Assembly: GCA_017354895.1 (NCBI GenBank)
Contig: CP071495.1
Location: 1,471,001 to 1,535,000, forward strand
Source of the DNA: Podospora comata
Lineage: Eukaryota > Ascomycota > Sordariomycetes > Sordariales > Podosporaceae
Length of the DNA stretch: 64,000 nt
Reading direction: 5' to 3'
Shown: piece by piece, positions 57,214 through 64,000 of the stretch
How positions within the stretch are numbered: position 1 is the stretch's first letter
Layout of the letters: each line of letters opens with the position of its first letter
Made by a program: the position numbers and the translations under genes
Notes under the pieces: generated by a model
What the model was told of the DNA's origin: nothing
Database searches by the model: none
The model's input: only the letters and a program-made list of their open reading frames with translations

Positions 57214-60124
57214 ATGGAAGTGACTTCAGCTCTTGCTGCCTCTCAGGCGTTTACCCAGTCCCCCCTCAGCTTCCAACAACAAAAGCCCACTGAAGATGGC
57301 ATCCCACGAAGCTTCTATGATCTCGAGAAGCCATTGATTACCAGCCTCGAAGATATCGACTCCCAATCCAGCACATCACAGTCTTCCTCAGAGCAGGACC
57401 CAGATCAACAATCCTCATCATCACAGTCATCACCACCGACGGAAGACCAGCCGCCTCTTTCGGACTTTGAGAAAGCCCTTCTTCACCCACAGCCAACTTC
57501 GGCACCATATCCATTGCCGCCAGCTCCCACTCCGATCTCAGTGCTGCCTCTTGATCTCAAGACACCAGACAGCTTTGTCCCAAGAGACCCTGCCCTTATC
57601 AGGCTGACAGGCGTCCACCCCTTCAACGTCGAGGCCCCTCTCACGCCTTTATACGACCAGGGGTTCCTCACTACCCTCAATCTTCACTATGTTCGCAACC
57701 ACGGACCGGTTCCTCAGGTTCACGATGCCGACGCTCTATCATGGTCTTTCACCATCGAAGGCCTCTGCTCTTCACCAATCACCCTCACTTTGGCAGATCT
57801 CATCTCCTCCCGTTTCGAAGATGAAGTCGTCTCCTACCCAGTAACACTAGTCTGCGCTGGTAACCGCCGCAAAGAACAGAACCAGGTCCGCAAATCCAAA
57901 GGCTTCTCGTGGGGCGCCGCCGGCCTTTCAACATCTCTCTGGACCGGTCTACCACTCGGCCACCTCCTTTCCCTTGCCGGCGTCAACACTCGCAAGGGGA
58001 AATTTGTGCACTTTGAGGGCGCTGATGCCCTCCCCAACGGCTACTACGGGACGTCGGTGAAGCTGAGCCATGCGATGGACCCAGAAAGAGGCATGATGAT
58101 CTCCTGGCTGATGAACGGTCTCCCTCTCCACCCCGACCACGGCAAGCCCCTTCGAGTGATCATCCCGGGTATGATTGGCGGGAGAAGCGTGAAATGGCTC
58201 AAGAAGATAATCATCAGCGACAAACCCTCGGAGAACTGGTATCACATCTACGATAACCGCGTCCTGCCCACCACAATCAGCCCCGAAGAAAGCGGCACCG
58301 GGACAGAAGAGATGGTCCAGATCTGGAAAGACGAGCGGTACGCCATCTACGACCTAAACACCAACTCGGCCGTCGTGTACCCTCAACACGAAGAAACCGT
58401 CCAAATCCAAGACGGAGCCACCTACGAGCTCAAAGGCTACGCCTACGCCGGCGGCGGCAAAAGAGTCACCCGCATGGAGATTTCCTTGGATCAAGGCAAG
58501 ACCTGGCTTTTGGGCAACATCTCCTACCCCGAAGACCTCTACCGCACCGAGACAGAAAGCCGCATCTACGGCGGCCGTCTCGACCTCTCCCAAAACGGGC
58601 GTGACGCTTCCTTCTGCTGGTGTTTCTGGTCTCTCGCTCTCCCTGTCGGCACCCTCGCCGGGGCGTCTGACATTGTCGTCCGCGCCATGGACGAGGCGAT
58701 GATGGTCCAGCCTAGGGACATGTACTGGTCGGTCCTGGGGATGATGAACAACCCCTGGTTCCGCGTCGTCATCCACCACGACACGACCTCCAACACCCTC
58801 CGGTTTGAACACCCAACCCAACCCGCCCTCCAACCCGGAGGCTGGATGGAACGGGTGAAAAGGTCAGGCGGCGACCTCACAAACGGCTTTTGGGGCGAGC
58901 GTCAAGCGGGTGGCGAAACCCTCACCAACCCTATAACCTCCCCACCAGAGAAGGAAATCTCCCTGACAAACCCCGCCATCTCCCGCGAGGTTTCTCTAGA
59001 AGAGCTTCGCTCTCACGACAGCGAAGCCTCCCCTTGGTTTGTTCTGAACGGGGAAGTCTACGATGGCACCGCCTTTCTCGAAGGCCACCCCGGCGGCGCC
59101 GCCTCCATAATCAACGCCGCAGCTCAGGATATATCAGATGAATTCCTCGCCATCCGTAAGCCCCCCTTCCCTTCCCTTCCCTCTCATCCCCCCTCACTAA
59201 CCCTCTCTAGACAGCGAAAATGCCAAAGCAATGATGCCCCAATACCACATCGGCACCCTCCCCCCCTCCTCCCTCCCCCTCCTCTCCCTCCCCACCCCAT
59301 CCTCCCCCCGCCACCCCCGCCCCTCGTTCCTCCACCCCAAACAATGGCTCCCCGCCACTTTAATCTCCAAAACAAAAGTATCCCCCAACACCAAAATCTT
59401 CACCTTCACCCTCCAACACGCAACCCAAACCCTCGGCCTCCCCGTTGGCCAACACCTCCTCGTCCGCCTTTCCTCCCCAGAAACAATAATAAGAGCCTAC
59501 ACCCCCATCTCCCCCGGCTCCCTCCCCACCGGAACCCTCTCCCTCCTCATAAAAATCTACCCCCCCTCCCCCGATTCTCCCTCTAGCGGAGGGAAAATGA
59601 CGCTCGCCCTCGACGCCCTCCCCCTCCACTCCCCGGTGGAATTCAAAGGCCCGGTCGGCAAGTTTCTCTACTTATCCCCCGGGCTATGTTCCGTAAACTC
59701 CAAGCAGCGAAACGTCAGCAAGCTGGTCATGATCTGCGCCGGGAGCGGCATCACCCCCATCTTCCAGGTCCTCCGCGCAATCCTCTCCTCCCCCCCCTCC
59801 CTCGACCCAACAAAATGTCTTGTCCTCGACGGCAACAGGGTAGAAGAAGATATCTTGTGCAGAGACGAACTCGACGCCATGGCAAGGGACAATAAGGAGA
59901 GGATGGAATTGGTATACAGCCTCAGCCGCCCCCAGGCCTCCTGGCAAGGCAGAAAAGGGAGGATGGACCGCCCGTTCTTCGAATCTGCCGTCGGAAAGCC
60001 AGATCCAGAAGGGAAAACGCTGGTGTTGGTTTGCGGGCCTGAGGGGTTGGAAAGGGCGATAAGAGAAACATTCACCGGAGAGGGCGGGTTGGGCTGGAAC
60101 GAGGGGGATGTCGTCTTCTTTTGA
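57214..60124 (+). CDS. nit-3: Assimilatory nitrate reductase (NADPH)
   Basis: Two exons (57214-59155, 59211-60124) code for 951 residues. It reduces nitrate to nitrite in the cytosol using NADPH. Domains in order: Ser/Gln-rich N-terminal extension (about 1-105); molybdopterin domain with the Mo-ligand Cys214 in VTLVCAGNRRKE; dimerisation domain (about 390-540); cytochrome b5 with heme ligands His625 (EGHPGG) and His648; FAD domain with RAYTPIS (742-748); NAD(P)H domain with CAGSGITP (Gly825) and GPEG near the end. The intron (59156-59210, GTAAGC, CACTAAC, CTAG) splits the codon of His648, so its position is certain. No nitrite reductase or nitrate transporter gene is adjacent. Upstream NIT4- and NIT2-type sites suggest nitrate induction and ammonium repression. 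Confidence 0.96.
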
Positions 60125-60484
60125 GAAACACACATCTATGTATCTTGTGAATTTAGCACGAGTTTCGGTGTACAAAAGCTTGACTTAATCAACATACCTT
60201 ATTTTCACCCCTCTTCCCCCTTCTTTCAACAGATGGACTAGCAATTAAAACAAGATCCCGCCAGCCTCACATACGGTCCAAAAATGACACAAATAATTGA
60301 TTTTCACATTACTCCAATGCGCCAAATGTGCAAAGACAGAAAACATAAACAGTATGAGCAGACCACAACCATGGGTAACAATAAAGCCTCTTGATATAAC
60401 CTTCTTTTGGTTTCCCCTTCCTCCCAATTTTCCCCGGCCAGACCTCTGACGAATTCCAACAACAACCACCAAGACCACCGCCCC
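60125..60484. other. Convergent 3' region, nitrate reductase and NOG1
   Basis: 360 bp between the two stop codons. It must hold both terminators; no gene was seen. Confidence 0.5.
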
Positions 60485-62940
60485 TTAACGACTGCTGGTC
60501 TTGCCGATTGTGCGCTTGCCAGAAAACTAAAACACGCATTAGCATACCAATTCGACAGCGATAAGACAGAGAAAGAAAAAAAACTCACCAGATGCTTGGG
60601 CATGGTAGCACCAATATGCCTATCAGCCTCACCCTGTCTCGCCATGCGGTTCATCTTGCGCTGAGCAAGCTTGGCCTGCCTCTCCACCTTTGTCCGCACA
60701 AGCTCGTCTGTGACACCATCCTCGCGACGGTTCGTCGCCATGACGGACCTGTCACGGGGTCTGCTCTGGCTGCGGAGTCTGTCTCTCGCCGAAGGAGCAT
60801 TGTCAACATCCATGGCATCTGGGTCAACAGTGCCGGTTCTGGAGCGGGCACCAACTGATCTGCCACGGGTCTCACGAACGGCCGCGCGACCACGGAGGTC
60901 AATCTCCTGGGTATCAACACCCAATTGGTTAAGGTGGTCCTCGAGCTGAGAGAACGACTTCTTGAGCGACTTGCGAGGGATCATGGCGCGGTTCTTGAGA
61001 GACTTGCGCATCTTGGCCTCGTTGCGGATGAGCTTGTGCTTCTCACGGATCAACTCGGCCTTCTGGAGAATCTCCTCCTCAGACTCATCACCAACATCCG
61101 AGTCGGACTTGTAGAAGCCCTCCTTCTCGAGACGCTCCTCCTCCTCCTCGAGCGCGGCAAGCTTGGCGTCGATATCTGGGTCGACATAGTCGTAGACGTT
61201 TTTGCCATCGTAAATCTCGGGGATCTTGTCGTACTTCCATTCTGGGTTGGCGAGGAGATAATCCCTCTTGAGATCGACGTTGAACACACCGGCACCACCA
61301 TTCTCGAACTCCTCGTCGCGAGCCAACCTTCTTCTTTCGGGGTCGTTCTTGTCGTACTTCTTCATGTTCTTGATGGCTTCTGGGACAAAAGTCTCGCGAG
61401 TAACACCACCCATAGGCTGGGCAACGTGAATACGGGCCATAACCTCGGTGAGGCGAGAGCCCATGTTGCCGCTGCTGCCAGTGCCAGCCTTCAACTTTTG
61501 AGAGACACGCTCAGCGAGGAGACGCTCGCAAACGTGGTTCTTGACGTCCTGAACACCCTCCTGGGTGGCGCACGAAGCACGGAGAAGCTCGACATCGCCA
61601 GACTTGACGAGGTCGTTGAGCTCGGCCTGCATCTCTGGCTCCAACTCCTCAAATTTCTTCACATCCATCTTGTTCAAGACGACAAAGACCATCTTGTTGG
61701 CGAAAAGGGGCTTGATCGACTTGAAGAGGTTGATTTGCGCCTTCAATGAGTAACCGCACTGCTCGCTGATGTCGATGAAGAAGCAAATGGCGGCTCTGAG
61801 ATGGGCAAGGGCGGTAACGGACTGCATTTCGATGGTGTTCATTTCCTCGAGGGGGTGGTCGAGAATACCGGGGGTGTCGATTACTTGATAGCGGAGGTAC
61901 TTGTAGTCAAGATGACCGACGAACAAGCTCTTGGTTGTGAAAGCATAGGGCTCAACGGGGGTATCGGCCCTGGTGACGGAGCTGACGAACGAACTCTTGC
62001 CGACGTTGGGGAAACCGGCAACGAGGAGAGTACGGGTGGTGGGGTTGATGTCGGGCAATCTGGCCAAATGCTGTCTGACCTGGTCGAGATAGGCGAGAGG
62101 GTCTTTTAGCCTCTTGATGAGAGTGGCCATACGACCGAGAGCGGCCCTCTTGAGCTGCTTGCACTGGTACAAACTCTGAGAGTACTTGAGGAGACGGACG
62201 TAGTCGCGAGAGATGGTCTCGATCAAGTGCTTGGCTGTCGAGACCTGGCCGAGGGCCACCTTGAAATGGTCGGCATCTGTTGAACCAAATCGTCAGCACC
62301 ATTCCGAGCTTCACCTCCTCCAAATCCAGCAAAACGCACCATAGAGAATATTCATCAAGTCGCGGTGGAAGGGATGCTGATCCGTGAGGATGGGAAAGCT
62401 GGAAACAATGGCGCCGAACTTTTCGCTGCATGTTTCCTGTGTGAACCTGGGGTTGAAGGTTAGCGTTCCGTTCGAGATTGTCGTCGACTTCGAAGTGGTA
62501 TGCGACGATGGAGAGGCATCGCGAGGTGTACTGACTTGACCTTGCGGGTATAGAAGGCGCGAATTCTGCTGACTGTAGGCGCATGGTGTTAGCAAACTGT
62601 TGATCCCATTGTCCTCATCGTTGTCCAGGTTCTACGTACTCTTGAAGCCAGCACGGACTTGATTGCGATTTTCGAGTCAGCAACAGTGTTCCTACAAGCA
62701 GTCCTATTCGATGTACGCACTCTGAGTGGGCAATCTCCTCTGTGTCCGCCTGTGGTACTGTTAGCATCACCCATCCCATTCCTGAGGGTCGAAAATATCT
62801 TCAACTTACGAGAGGATGATATCAATAAACTCCTGCGCCCTGCATCCAGCAAAAAGAATCAGTCAGTTTTGGCCCAGCGTCGTCCTTGTTGAAATCGAAT
62901 ATCCTTACGTAGGCACGGGCGCAATATCCTTCCACGTCAT
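60485..62940 (-). CDS. NOG1: Nucleolar GTP-binding protein NOG1
   Basis: Eight exons (62940-62909, 62839-62810, 62749-62721, 62657-62640, 62572-62536, 62446-62340, 62276-60589, 60526-60485) code for 660 residues. The first five exons are 18-37 nt and the fourth is only 18 nt, yet the frame closes exactly and gives the expected N-terminus [20 protein letters not shown] through [19 protein letters not shown]. The GTPase domain has P-loop GFPNVGKS (172-179), DTPG and NKMD. The NOG1-type C-terminal region follows, with KDR/Lys-rich nuclear signals and an end reading [17 protein letters not shown]. Nog1 is an essential assembly factor of the 60S ribosomal subunit in the nucleolus, inserting its tail near the peptide exit tunnel. 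It is divergent from URA5. Confidence 0.96.
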
Positions 62941-63631
62941 GTCGGGCAACTGTCTTGTCTGTCGTTGTCCGGGGAAGTGATAAGGTGGTGTGGTGGTGGT
63001 GGGTGAGGTTTGGGGGGTGTGAAGAAGGCGAAAAAGAGTATCGCAGCGTCCTAGCGGGGCGGTGTCGATTTGGCCGACCGCAGAACTCGCCTCGAAATAT
63101 TTTTTTCCAGCCCGCAGAAGATTTTTGATAAGATAAGAAAGCGGTGTGTGTGGGAATTCCAGGCGAGTGGGGCTGGTGCCAAGATGTCAGTGGGGTTCAA
63201 GCTGGTCAGCAAGGTACCGGGGCCACATTGAACACAACGGCTGGACCCTTGAACGGGTTGCTCCTTGCCATCTCAAGAATATTGAAAGGATTGTTTCCTA
63301 AGGTGTTGTCGACGACAGAAAGCTAAGGTATAGCTCCTGAGCTCCCAACTAGCTATAACTGAGCCCTGATATTTCCAAACATCACACAGTAGAATAATTG
63401 ACACCATACCAATGCGCACTTACACCCCCTTCCAGCCCCGCCTGTCGGCACGAAAAGCAGCCAATTACCCCACCATGCATCCCGCGATCAAAAAATCCAA
63501 TCTTTTTCATGGCGGGGCAACCCATATGCGCCTCGACGACGGTTAAGCCATAACTTCGATAGCCACTCCCAAAATACCATCTTGCTTCCACTTCAACCCC
63601 CTTTGATACCCCAATCCCACCACCGCCCACC
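62941..63631. promoter_or_regulatory. NOG1/URA5 divergent promoter
   Basis: A 691-bp region between two divergent growth-related genes. No coding frame or recognised operator. Confidence 0.5.
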
Positions 63632-64000
63632 ATGTCCGAGCTCCCCCAATACAAGAAAGACTTCCTCAAATCCGCCATCGACGGCAACATCCTCAAATTC
63701 GGCTCCTTCCTCCTCAAATCAGGCCGCACCTCCCCCTATTTCTTCAACGCCGGCGACTTCTACCGCGCCGACCTCCTGAACTCCATCTCCACCGCCTACG
63801 CCCTCACAATCGACTCCCTCCCCATCCAGTACGACATCATCTTCGGCCCCGCCTACAAGGGCATCCCCCTCGCCACCGCCGCCACCATCAAGCTCGGCCA
63901 GATCAACCCCGACAAGTACGCCTCGGTGGAGTACTCGTTCGACCGCAAGGAGGCCAAGGACCACGGCGAGGGCGGCAACATCGTCGGCGCCCCCTTGAAG
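63632..64000 (+). CDS. URA5: Orotate phosphoribosyltransferase, 3' part beyond window
   Basis: 123 codons are visible from ATG at 63632 (context CCACCATGTCC) to the window edge. It condenses orotate and PRPP to orotidine 5'-monophosphate, the fifth step of pyrimidine synthesis. The sequence [20 protein letters not shown], then [15 protein letters not shown] and [15 protein letters not shown], is the typical eukaryotic/enterobacterial OPRT N-terminal half. The PRPP-binding loop lies beyond the edge. There is no intron in the visible part. Confidence 0.97.
   Translation, partial: MSELPQYKKDFLKSAIDGNILKFGSFLLKSGRTSPYFFNAGDFYRADLLNSISTAYALTIDSLPIQYDIIFGPAYKGIPLATAATIKLGQINPDKYASVEYSFDRKEAKDHGEGGNIVGAPLK

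Overview
The window looks like a nuclear chromosome segment of a filamentous ascomycete, most likely a sordariomycete (Sordariales-like). Genes carry short introns of about 46-90 nt with GTRNGT donors, CTAAC-type branch points and YAG acceptors. Coding exons are GC-rich, UTRs and promoters are pyrimidine-rich, and the proteins are standard Pezizomycotina single-copy housekeeping genes. The genus is inferred from overall character, not from a search. I see no transposon, retroelement, virus-like element or CRISPR array.

Layout, left to right. 1-1728 (-): 5' two thirds or so of a KH-domain RNA-binding protein, cut by the window edge. 4958-8539 (-): a 935-codon disordered protein whose UAG stop is followed in the same frame by a 240-codon Lys/Glu-rich ORF made of three 80-residue repeats; this is the most unusual feature here. 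9302-12123: SDT1-like pyrimidine 5'-nucleotidase (+), Mediator subunit 21 (-) and mitochondrial RRG7 (+). MED21 and RRG7 share a divergent promoter holding a perfect 20-bp CCAAT palindrome. 12419-12988 (-): small fungal coiled-coil protein. 14151-17575 (+): mitochondrial Lon protease. 21382-24274 (+): large atypical kinase-like protein. 26856-28353 (+): delta-9 fatty acid desaturase (OLE1 type). 29158-30425: intron-bearing tRNA-Asp(GUC) and tRNA-Glu(UUC). 31088-34483 (-): Rab GDI and mitochondrial ribosomal protein uL29m (MRPL4). 34987-35271 (+): 75-residue single-pass membrane protein. 36382-39429 (-): C2H2 / fungal-specific transcription factor. 39430-51899: a 12.5-kb stretch with no convincing gene. 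51900-55718 (-): UPF2/NMD2. 57214-60124 (+): nitrate reductase with NIT4- and NIT2-type sites upstream. 60485-62940 (-): NOG1 GTPase in eight exons. 63632 onward (+): orotate phosphoribosyltransferase (URA5), cut by the right edge.

Most genes serve unrelated housekeeping roles: mitochondrial proteostasis and expression (Lon, RRG7, uL29m), RNA metabolism and ribosome assembly (KH protein, UPF2, NOG1), transcription (MED21, C2H2 factor), vesicle traffic (GDI), lipid, pyrimidine and nitrogen metabolism. There is no sign of a secondary-metabolite or nitrate cluster: no nitrite reductase or nitrate transporter lies next to nitrate reductase. Neighbours are linked only by shared divergent promoters (MED21/RRG7, the 189-aa gene/Lon, uL29m/small membrane protein, UPF2/nitrate reductase, NOG1/URA5) and by convergent 3' ends.

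All intron boundaries were read by eye from splice consensus and frame; none is backed by transcript data.
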